6,146 bases of DNA from Thermococcus sp. (GTDB lineage: Archaea > Methanobacteriota_B > Thermococci > Thermococcales > Thermococcaceae), in NCBI GenBank assembly GCA_015522395.1, contig WAMH01000122.1, positions 1-6,146 on the forward strand, read 5' to 3'. Position 1 is the stretch's first letter. The number at the start of each line of letters is the position of its first letter. The notes under the pieces are model-generated. The model saw nothing but the letters and a program-made list of their open reading frames with translations. It had not been told where the DNA came from and did no database searches. Of the stretch, positions 1 to 5,468 are shown one piece after another. A program made the position numbers and the translations under genes.

Positions 1-17
1 ACCTCTTCGAACGCTAC

Positions 18-1412
18 TCAAGGGCGCTTACGAGGGCGGCGCTTCTTGGAGATGCCCTCATCGAGCTTTGACTCCATCTCCCTGTCGTAGTATTTCCCGT
101 AGTACTGCTTGAGGGCCTTCTGGCGCTCGATGAAGTGCGTGAAGAGCAGCGGATCGTCGTCCTGGACATCGACTATAACCGCTTTCATCCCCTTCTTCGG
201 CCTCAAAGCGCGCCCTATGGTCTGTATCGTCATTATGTCGCTCTTGCCGCCGCCGGCAAGGATTATCGCTGAAATCTCCGGTATGTCAACGCCCTCCTTG
301 AGGAGCGTGGAGATTAAGACAGGAATCTCGCCGTTCTTGAACGCCTCTAGGATTTCCCAGCGGTTCTGGCTCTTTGAGCTGAGGAACTCGGCCTTTATTC
401 CCCTCTCCTCAAGCATCTTCTTGAGTATCTTTCCGTGCTCTATGCGCTTGACGTCGATGAGGACGCGGTGGCCCTTTTTAGCGAGTTCGATGGCCTTCTC
501 CACCACCGCCAGGTTCCTCTCGTCGTTGTTCATCACGAGATCTTCGTAAAGCTCCTTGTAGCGTTCGCTGAACGATGGCATGCTAGACTCGTAGGTTATA
601 ACCTCAAAGCGCGGCTTCGCGAGGAACTTCTCCTTAATCAGGTCTTCTGCCCTGACCTCGAATATCGTTGGACCAACGACGGCCTCTATCTTTATCTCCT
701 CGCCGCGGACGCGCCGCCAGGGTGTTGCCGAGAGGCCGAAGCGGTAGACCTGTGGGAGGGAAAGGCCAAGCTGGTAGAACTTTTCCGCTGCAGAAGTCCT
801 GTGGCACTCGTCGAACATGAGGACCGCGTATTCGTTCTGGAGCTTGTCAGCGCCCCTCGAGAGGAGCGTTTGTATCATCGCCACAGTTACAGCTCCTTCC
901 TCCCAGCGGTTGTCCCCTACGATGCCTGGTTCGATTCCGAGGACCTCGCGAACCTTGTCCGCCCACTGGTAGAGGAGTTCCTTGGTGTGGACCACTATGA
1001 GAGCTGAGAGGTCAATCTCGTGGATTATCCTCAAACCGACGACCGTTTTGCCGCTCCCCACCGGCAGTGCTAAAACGCCCATCTTCTCCTTCAGGGCCTT
1101 CCGGACGGCCCTCTCCTGGTATTTCCTCAGGGAGTATGCCTCGTTCCAGGTCGAGTTGAGCTTAACGCCGCGAACCCGGCGCTCGTCCTTCACGCGGACG
1201 CGGTAGCCCTTGCTGTTGAGGAACTTCTTGACCCGCGGGACGAGTCCAACCGGAAAAGTCTTCTCGTAGGGGTCGTAGAGGCTCTCCGGCTTGTCCCACT
1301 TCCCGAAATCCCTGCGGTAGCTCAGCAGTTCGTATATTTTGAAGTAGAGCTGGGGATCTGCCTTCTCAATCCTCACCAGTGCCGAACCGTCTGGAATCCT
1401 GAGGACGATCAT
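18..1412 (-). CDS. XPB/Rad25-like superfamily 2 DNA helicase
   Basis: Probable ATP-dependent DNA translocase/helicase of the SSL2/XPB/Rad25 type, expected to act in DNA repair or recombination. From the ATG at 1412 (464 residues): an N-terminal region of about 90 residues, a Q-motif-like LRKYQ near 95-99, Walker A LPVGSGKT at 116-123, motif Ia around 137-150, motif II DECH at 201-204, motif III LSATP at 227-231, motif V around 365-378 and motif VI QTIGRALRP at 397-405. The last nine residues (KKRRPRKRP) form a very basic tail. After motif III the protein reads PWRRVRGEE, so the RED motif expected of true XPB is not evident, and the thumb-like insertion is short; it could equally be a UvsW-like relative. 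Start is uncertain: TTG 1424, ATG 1418 and ATG 1412 are in frame. The TATA position predicts transcription starting near 1425, which makes TTG unlikely; 1412 or 1418 fits. Stop is TGA at 18-20. Confidence 0.85.
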   Translation of the reverse strand: MIVLRIPDGSALVRIEKADPQLYFKIYELLSYRRDFGKWDKPESLYDPYEKTFPVGLVPRVKKFLNSKGYRVRVKDERRVRGVKLNSTWNEAYSLRKYQERAVRKALKEKMGVLALPVGSGKTVVGLRIIHEIDLSALIVVHTKELLYQWADKVREVLGIEPGIVGDNRWEEGAVTVAMIQTLLSRGADKLQNEYAVLMFDECHRTSAAEKFYQLGLSLPQVYRFGLSATPWRRVRGEEIKIEAVVGPTIFEVRAEDLIKEKFLAKPRFEVITYESSMPSFSERYKELYEDLVMNNDERNLAVVEKAIELAKKGHRVLIDVKRIEHGKILKKMLEERGIKAEFLSSKSQNRWEILEAFKNGEIPVLISTLLKEGVDIPEISAIILAGGGKSDIMTIQTIGRALRPKKGMKAVIVDVQDDDPLLFTHFIERQKALKQYYGKYYDREMESKLDEGISKKRRPRKRP

Positions 1413-1439
1413 GGGCATGACCAATCAGCGGGAGTTTGG

Positions 1440-1461
1440 AAAAAGGCTTTATAGGCCTTTT
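1440..1461. promoter_or_regulatory. Shared divergent core promoter (BRE/TATA) with symmetric arms
   Basis: Between the divergent helicase and UbiD-family genes. On the plus strand a purine-rich BRE-like stretch (1440-1446) precedes TTTATA at 1448-1453; on the minus strand the same bases read AAAAGGCC followed by TATAAA. The arms AAAAGGC (1441-1447) and GCCTTTT (1455-1461) are perfect reverse complements around a 7-nt spacer. With the usual 25-27 nt from TATA centre to start site, transcription would begin near 1477 rightward and 1425 leftward, giving short leaders (about 9 nt and 7-13 nt). No other TATA-like element is seen in the gap, so one element probably serves both genes. TATA placement is read directly; start sites are inferred. 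Confidence 0.7.
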
Positions 1462-1474
1462 GGAACATCAACCT

Positions 1475-1482
1475 AAGGTGGT
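1475..1482 (+). promoter_or_regulatory. Shine-Dalgarno site of the UbiD-family gene
   Basis: AAGGTGGT ends three bases before the ATG at 1486 and matches the archaeal AGGAGGTGAT consensus over AGGTG. It supports 1486 as the start. The predicted transcription start (about 1477) lies close to or inside this site, so the leader would be very short. Confidence 0.6.
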
Positions 1483-1485
1483 AGA

Positions 1486-2751
1486 ATGCTGAGGGAGATA
1501 CTGGAGCGCTTTGACGAGACCGTTGTGGTGGAAAAGCCCGTGAGTAAGGAGCTTGAGATTACCAAATACCTTCTCAAGTACCGCGACAGGCCCGTTCTTT
1601 TCAGGGACGTGGGTGGCTGGAGCGTCGCGGGCAACATCTGGAGCACCCGCGAGAGGATTGCAGGCTATCTGAACCTCACCGTTGGCGAGCTGACGCCCTT
1701 CATAGCAGACGCGATGGAGAATCCAGCTCCCTACGAAACTGTTGATGATGCTTCCTTCCTGAGGAACTCCACGGGGGACTTCTCCCTTTTGGAGCTTCCA
1801 GTTCCCAAGTACTATCCAAAAGACGGCGGCCAGTACTTCACCTCGGCGATGGTTATTGCAAAGGACGGGAACGGCTTCGTCAACGCCTCCTTCCACAGGA
1901 TAATGGTGCGCGATGAAAAGACGGCGGCAATAAGGCTTGTTCCGAGGCACCTCTACTCGATGTGGAAGGACAAAGCTGAGCACGGAGAAGAGCTTGACGT
2001 TAGGGTCATCGTCGGGAACCCGGTTCACCTTCTCTTGGCTGGAGCGACGAGCACCGCCTACGGAATAAGCGAGCTTGAGATAGCGAGCAGAATGAGCGAG
2101 AGGGCCTTTGGGAAACCTCTCAGGGTGGTCGACCTTCGCGGCATTCCGGTTCCGGTGGAGACGGAGTTCGTCTTCGAGGCGAGGATAACGCCTGAGCTGG
2201 TGGATGAGGGGCCTTTCGTTGACATAACGGGCACCTACGACTACGTGAGGAAGCAGCCGCTGGTGGTCTTTGAGAGGATGTACCACGTTGACGAGCCGAT
2301 TTTCCATGGCCTTCTCCCGGGCGGCTACGAGCACTTCATGCTAATGGGCCTGCCCAAGGAGCCGCAGATATACGCGAGCGTCAAGCGCGTCGTTCCAAAG
2401 GTTCACGGCGTCCGCTTAACTGAAGGAGGAGCCATGTGGCTTCACGCCGTCGTTTCAATAACCAAACAGCACGACGGCGACGGCAAGAACGCGATTTTGG
2501 CGGCCTTTGCAGGCCATCCCAGCTTAAAGCACGTCGTTGTCGTCGACGAGGACATTGACATCTACGACGACCGCGATGTGGAGTGGGCGATAGCTACGCG
2601 CTTCCAGGCCGACAGAGACCTTGTCATTGTTCCGAACGCGAGGGGAAGCTCCCTCGACCCCTCGGCAACGAAAAGCTTAACCGCCAAGTGGGGGATAGAC
2701 GCAACAAAGCCGCTCGAAAGAAAGGAGGAGTTCGAGAGGGCTAAGGTTTAG
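1486..2751 (+). CDS. UbiD-family prenyl-FMN-dependent decarboxylase, probable anhydromevalonate phosphate decarboxylase
   Basis: A 421-residue UbiD-family enzyme, expected to be cytosolic and to decarboxylate an alpha,beta-unsaturated acid using prenylated FMN supplied by a UbiX-type prenyltransferase (not in this window). The motif NASFHR places N133 and R138 with the spacing of N168 and R173 of fungal Fdc1; H155 follows; a metal-ligand Glu is expected at E196 or E198; and EGPFVD gives E241 and D246, matching the E277/E282 pair of Fdc1 with Asp in the second position. The protein is shorter than E. coli UbiD (497 residues). In archaea with the modified mevalonate pathway, a UbiD homologue converts trans-anhydromevalonate 5-phosphate to isopentenyl phosphate. 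Thermococcales lack ubiquinone, so this role is the best guess, but aromatic-acid substrates cannot be excluded. It has its own promoter, diverges from the helicase gene and runs into the convergent ABC ATPase gene, overlapping it by 4 nt. Start ATG 1486 is supported by a Shine-Dalgarno site; stop is TAG at 2749-2751. Confidence 0.88.
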   Translation: MLREILERFDETVVVEKPVSKELEITKYLLKYRDRPVLFRDVGGWSVAGNIWSTRERIAGYLNLTVGELTPFIADAMENPAPYETVDDASFLRNSTGDFSLLELPVPKYYPKDGGQYFTSAMVIAKDGNGFVNASFHRIMVRDEKTAAIRLVPRHLYSMWKDKAEHGEELDVRVIVGNPVHLLLAGATSTAYGISELEIASRMSERAFGKPLRVVDLRGIPVPVETEFVFEARITPELVDEGPFVDITGTYDYVRKQPLVVFERMYHVDEPIFHGLLPGGYEHFMLMGLPKEPQIYASVKRVVPKVHGVRLTEGGAMWLHAVVSITKQHDGDGKNAILAAFAGHPSLKHVVVVDEDIDIYDDRDVEWAIATRFQADRDLVIVPNARGSSLDPSATKSLTAKWGIDATKPLERKEEFERAKV

Positions 2752-2756
2752 CCCTC
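2736..2756. repeat. Perfect inverted repeat spanning two convergent stop codons
   Basis: GAGGGCTAA (2736-2744) and TTAGCCCTC (2748-2756) are perfect reverse complements separated by a 3-nt loop (GGT). The second arm holds the TAG of the UbiD-family gene (2749-2751) and the TAA of the ABC ATPase gene (2748-2750 on the complement). A further pair, AAGGAGGAG (2722-2730) and CTCCTCCTT (2754-2762), extends the symmetry outward. Transcripts from either strand could fold here. No T-tract follows directly, so this is not a typical archaeal oligo-T terminator. Confidence 0.75.
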
Positions 2757-3674
2757 CTCCTTCACCAGGCTCAGGAAGACCTCCTCCAAACTCGGCACGC
2801 GGACCATGAGCTGGAGTATCTTCGCGCCCTGCCTCCACACGAGGTCGTTTACCTCCTCCCTTACGTCCCCCGGCGCTTTTATTTTGTACTTCGTCGGCGA
2901 GACCCGCTCGACCTCCCAGTCAACGCCCTCGAAGCTCACCGGCTTGTTTGTCTCGAGGAGGATGAGGTAGCCCGCTTTTTTGAGGAAATTCTCTTTGATC
3001 TGACCTATGTTTCCCTCAAGGCGGAGTTTGCCTCTGACGATAACCCCAACGGTGTTGCAGACTTCTTCGACGTGCGCTAAGATGTGGCTGGAGAAGAAGA
3101 CGGTTTTTCCGGCCTTCTTCTGCTCCCGTATGATTTCCTTGAACTCCGCTATTCCTTTGGGGTCGAGACCGCTCATCGGCTCGTCGAGGATTAAAAGCTC
3201 GGGATCGTTGATTAAAGCCTGCGCCAAAAGAAGCCTCTGCCTCATACCCTTCGAGAACTTACCAACCTTCTTGTCCTTCACCTCCCAGAGGTTCACGGTC
3301 TCGAGGAGTTCCCTTATCCTCTTCCCCCTCTCCGTCCTCGGTATGTCGAAGGAGTCCGCCAATATGTCAAGGGTCTGGTAAGGCGTGAGAAAGTCCCAAA
3401 GCGTGGCGTGCTCGGGCATGTAGCCGATCTTGGACTTCGCCTCGAGGAGGGCTTTTTCGCTGAACTTACCGTCCCGAAAGACTTCCCTTCCAAGCAGGTT
3501 TATCCTCCCGGAGTTGGGGTATATCAGTCCGAGGGTGCCCAGTATCGTCGTGCTTTTTCCAGCCCCGTTCGGGCCTAAAAATCCGTATATCTGTCCCTCC
3601 TTCACCTCTAGGCTCAGCCCGTCGAGGGCGCGGACGTCCCTGTAAACCTTGACTAAGTTATCAATCCTGAGCAT
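2748..3674 (-). CDS. ABC-2 type transporter, ATP-binding protein
   Basis: ATPase subunit (308 residues from ATG 3674) of an ABC exporter of the CcmA/NosF/DrrA type; it would sit on the cytoplasmic face and power the permease encoded just upstream. Visible motifs: Walker A GPNGAGKST at 34-42, Q-loop region YMPEH with Glu at 88 where Gln is classical (Glu is common in this subfamily), signature FSKGMRQR at 140-147, Walker B LLILDEP at 160-166 with catalytic Glu 165, D-loop SGLDP at 168-172 and switch His 197. A C-terminal region of about 80 residues follows, as in related exporters. Possible starts are GTG 3683, ATG 3680, GTG 3677 and ATG 3674; the last is chosen because AAGGTGAT (3679-3686) is a strong Shine-Dalgarno site at the right distance and the protein then begins MLRIDNL, as in relatives. 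The site overlaps the permease stop, so translation is probably coupled. Substrate is unknown. Confidence 0.92.
   Translation of the reverse strand: MLRIDNLVKVYRDVRALDGLSLEVKEGQIYGFLGPNGAGKSTTILGTLGLIYPNSGRINLLGREVFRDGKFSEKALLEAKSKIGYMPEHATLWDFLTPYQTLDILADSFDIPRTERGKRIRELLETVNLWEVKDKKVGKFSKGMRQRLLLAQALINDPELLILDEPMSGLDPKGIAEFKEIIREQKKAGKTVFFSSHILAHVEEVCNTVGVIVRGKLRLEGNIGQIKENFLKKAGYLILLETNKPVSFEGVDWEVERVSPTKYKIKAPGDVREEVNDLVWRQGAKILQLMVRVPSLEEVFLSLVKEEG
2877..2885 (+). terminator. Possible U-rich termination tract for the UbiD-family transcript
   Basis: TTTTATTTT is the first T-rich tract on the plus strand after the UbiD-family stop, about 125 nt downstream and inside the antisense of the ABC ATPase gene. 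Archaeal RNA polymerase terminates at oligo-T tracts, so this is a plausible but weak candidate; it would leave a 3' end antisense to the ATPase transcript. Confidence 0.25.
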
Positions 3675-3678
3675 CACC

Positions 3679-3686
3679 ATCACCTT
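3679..3686 (-). promoter_or_regulatory. Shine-Dalgarno site of the ABC ATPase gene
   Basis: Reads AAGGTGAT on the minus strand, an 8-base stretch matching the AGGTGAT part of the archaeal consensus. The core AGGTG lies six bases before ATG 3674, and GTG 3683 and ATG 3680 lie within the site itself, so 3674 is preferred. The permease stop codon TGA (3680-3682) is inside the site. Confidence 0.65.
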
Positions 3687-4585
3687 AGATCCATCCTGAC
3701 GAAGCGAACAACGGCCACCGCGAGGTAGATGAACGACATGACGATGAGGAGGGTGAAGTTGATCCAGCGTTCCTTTATCGCGTAGCCCACCCCCCTGTAT
3801 ATCGTGATCGTTCTCATGTAGGTTCCTGTGCCGTGGGGTGTGTTAACCGTCCGCTGAACCACCTTCTCATCCGAAACATAGGAGGTTATGGTCTCTGCCT
3901 GGGCAGTGGGTGAGTAGAAGAGGTATTTAGTGTAGTAATCCGCCTTCATATCGCGAAGCCCCCCTTCCGAGATGTTGCCTGGGGCGTGAGTGTAAACCTC
4001 GTACTGGACGAAGATTGGAAGTATCAGGTAGATTACGAAGAACACGACGAGGGCAATGCCAAGGGCAGAACCCGAGGACTTCAGGAACGTCGAGAGGATG
4101 TAACCCAAGGCCAGGAACTCGACCATGACAAGGAAGAGTATGACGTTCAGAAGAAAAACGTCACCGGCTACCCTGCCAGTCAGACCAACGCCCACGTAAG
4201 CCAGACCAGCCAAGGCCACCAGTACTGCAAGAAGAACGGCGATGAAGAAGACGACGCTCTGTCCAAGGAACTTGCCAAGGATGTAGTTAAGCCGGCTTAT
4301 CCTCTTGCTCAGGACTACGCGTATCGTTCCCTCCTCTACCTCCTTGTTAACCGCGGTTGCCCCCATGACTATCGCGAGTATCCCCAGAAAGAACAGGGCC
4401 ATACCCGTAATGAACTGGATCGTCAGCGACATAGCAGCGTCACCGCTTATTTCACCACCGTGATGCATCCCCTGCTTCAGAACGTATACGAGGGGCACGT
4501 AGAGGAGGATCATCACGATTAGAATGGCCCAGACCTTTTTAGTGTGCATTCCCTTCTTAAGCTCGAGTTTGAATCCCCACCACAC
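3680..4585 (-). CDS. ABC-2 type transporter, permease protein
   Basis: Integral membrane subunit (301 residues from GTG 4585), first gene of the exporter operon. About six transmembrane segments are visible, near residues 18-36, 53-80, 107-134, 143-167, 172-195 and 275-296. Between segments 2 and 3, NKEVEEGTIRVVLSKRISR followed by LGK (80-105) is the conserved cytoplasmic element of ABC-2/NosY-like permeases (Glu-Glu-Gly-Thr, then Ser and Arg). Between segments 5 and 6 lies a hydrophilic loop of roughly 75 residues, rich in Tyr and Thr, presumably outside the cell. In-frame GTG codons at 4594 and 4591 fall inside a near-consensus Shine-Dalgarno sequence, so GTG 4585, eight bases after the GGAGG core, is preferred. 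The stop TGA (3680-3682) overlaps the ribosome-binding site of the ATPase gene. The pair could export lipids, peptides or drugs, or act in membrane assembly; nothing here decides. Confidence 0.88.
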   Translation of the reverse strand: MWWGFKLELKKGMHTKKVWAILIVMILLYVPLVYVLKQGMHHGGEISGDAAMSLTIQFITGMALFFLGILAIVMGATAVNKEVEEGTIRVVLSKRISRLNYILGKFLGQSVVFFIAVLLAVLVALAGLAYVGVGLTGRVAGDVFLLNVILFLVMVEFLALGYILSTFLKSSGSALGIALVVFFVIYLILPIFVQYEVYTHAPGNISEGGLRDMKADYYTKYLFYSPTAQAETITSYVSDEKVVQRTVNTPHGTGTYMRTITIYRGVGYAIKERWINFTLLIVMSFIYLAVAVVRFVRMDLR

Positions 4586-4589
4586 GGCC

Positions 4590-4599
4590 ACCACCTCCT
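4590..4599 (-). promoter_or_regulatory. Shine-Dalgarno site of the ABC permease gene
   Basis: AGGAGGTGGT on the minus strand, almost the full complement of the archaeal 16S rRNA 3' end. It is the strongest such site in the window and argues for GTG 4585 over the GTG codons at 4594 and 4591, which are part of the site. Confidence 0.7.
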
Positions 4600-4629
4600 G
4601 AACAATTCAGCCAAAACTCTGAAGAAGAG

Positions 4630-4646
4630 TATAAAATATTTTTCCC
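4630..4646 (-). promoter_or_regulatory. BRE/TATA promoter of the ABC exporter operon
   Basis: On the minus strand GGGAAAAAT (BRE-like, 4638-4646) leads into TTTTATA at 4636-4630. The TATA centre near 4633 predicts transcription starting near 4607, leaving a leader of about 22 nt that carries the whole Shine-Dalgarno site. The element separates the exporter operon from the AGOG gene 40 bases upstream. Confidence 0.65.
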
Positions 4647-4656
4647 TGTGATGGTT

Positions 4657-4661
4657 AAAAA
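4657..4661 (-). terminator. Oligo-T tract after the AGOG gene
   Basis: On the minus strand TTTTT occurs 16-20 nt after the AGOG stop codon, within GGTTTTTAACC, a small symmetric element. Archaeal termination needs little more than a T-tract, so this may end the beta-RFAP synthase/AGOG transcript just before the next promoter. Five T residues is short, so read-through into the exporter operon is possible. Confidence 0.4.
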
Positions 4662-4676
4662 CCAAAGGTTGTAGTG

Positions 4677-5468
4677 TCAGAGGGCAGCGAGTTCGAGGAC
4701 GAGTTCCGCTTTGTCGCACCCCTCGCGCAGGCGCCTCATAACCTCCCCTTTTCCGCCGAGGGCGGGCCAGAGAATAGAGTCTATATGAAGCGGCGGGATT
4801 CCCGTTTGATCCGCCACCCTCGCCCAGAAGCTCACGGGCGGCTCGTTCGTGAACCTTTTGGTGTAGGCGTTTATCCTTACGTCATCGGGGATTTCGATGG
4901 ACATTGGGTAGGACACGAACTCTCTAAAGGCCATCCTCCCCGCGTAGCCGAACATCTTGACCGCGAAGACCACCGTCTTGGCGCTCCTCTTTGAGCCGAG
5001 GACGCGAGCGAGGTCGTTCCTTAAACTCTCCATTCCCTCAAAGTAGTAGTCCCCCAGAGTCCCGATGTCGAGACCATCGAGGAATGGCTGGAGCCTCTCA
5101 AGCCTCTTTAGTTTTCCGGCGACGAGGCGCCTGTTCGTTCGCGAGGCGGGGAGAAAGTGGGCGTAGGCCTCAGCGATGTTCCCTTCGGGAAGATTGGCTG
5201 AGAAATAGCGCGAGAACTCCCACCACCAGTCCTCTCCCTTTCCGCTCAGCTGGTAGCTCACTATGGAGTTGGCCAGAACGAGCTTGATGAAGAGTTCATC
5301 ATCACCGAGGTTCTCGCGGAGGTTTCTGAGTGCGTCGAACTGGAGGTCAACTCGCTCCTCTATCGTCCGGGCACAGTCGAGACCCAGCTTTTTAAGGTTA
5401 TTCACGAGAAGTTCAACCTTCTCCGCGTTCTCCCGGTATTTGACCTTGATGAAGCGGTCGAGGGTCAT
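4677..5468 (-). CDS. Archaeal GO glycosylase (AGOG), N-glycosylase/DNA lyase
   Basis: Bifunctional base-excision repair enzyme that removes 8-oxoguanine from DNA and nicks the backbone through its AP lyase activity; 263 residues, typical for AGOG, an HhH-GPD superfamily branch. The HhH-like segment SAKTVVFAVKMFGYAGR (162-178) carries the likely Schiff-base Lys at K164, and IPDD supplies the catalytic Asp at D196; the 32-residue spacing equals K140/D172 of the Pyrobaculum enzyme as I recall it. The C-terminal segment TGIPPLHIDSILWP (222-235) holds D230 and W234, a pair matching residues described in base recognition. ATG 5468 directly follows the TAG of the beta-RFAP synthase gene (TAGATG), with GGGTGA (5473-5478) as Shine-Dalgarno site, so translation is probably coupled. 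Stop is TGA at 4677-4679. Identification rests on motif recall, but the fit is good. Confidence 0.88.
   Translation of the reverse strand: MTLDRFIKVKYRENAEKVELLVNNLKKLGLDCARTIEERVDLQFDALRNLRENLGDDELFIKLVLANSIVSYQLSGKGEDWWWEFSRYFSANLPEGNIAEAYAHFLPASRTNRRLVAGKLKRLERLQPFLDGLDIGTLGDYYFEGMESLRNDLARVLGSKRSAKTVVFAVKMFGYAGRMAFREFVSYPMSIEIPDDVRINAYTKRFTNEPPVSFWARVADQTGIPPLHIDSILWPALGGKGEVMRRLREGCDKAELVLELAAL

Noticed and set aside
435..1007. Plus-strand open frame of 190 codons opposite the helicase
   Set aside because: Entirely antisense to conserved helicase motifs I to III; no promoter or domain of its own. GC-rich third positions explain such shadows.
1468..2334. Minus-strand open frame of 288 codons opposite the UbiD-family gene
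   Set aside because: Antisense shadow of the catalytic region; no recognisable motif and no upstream promoter.
2736..2756. Hairpin as a bacterial-type intrinsic terminator
   Set aside because: No T-tract follows on either strand, and archaeal termination relies mainly on oligo-T; listed as an inverted repeat only.
3986..4522. Plus-strand open frame of 178 codons, very hydrophilic, antisense to the ABC permease
   Set aside because: Its charged composition is what the complement of transmembrane codons gives; it has no recognisable domain, and the minus-strand frame has clear ABC-2 features.
4519..4719. Minus-strand frame of 66 codons across the permease promoter
   Set aside because: It covers the TATA element, the Shine-Dalgarno site and the start of the permease in another frame, so it is not plausible as a gene.
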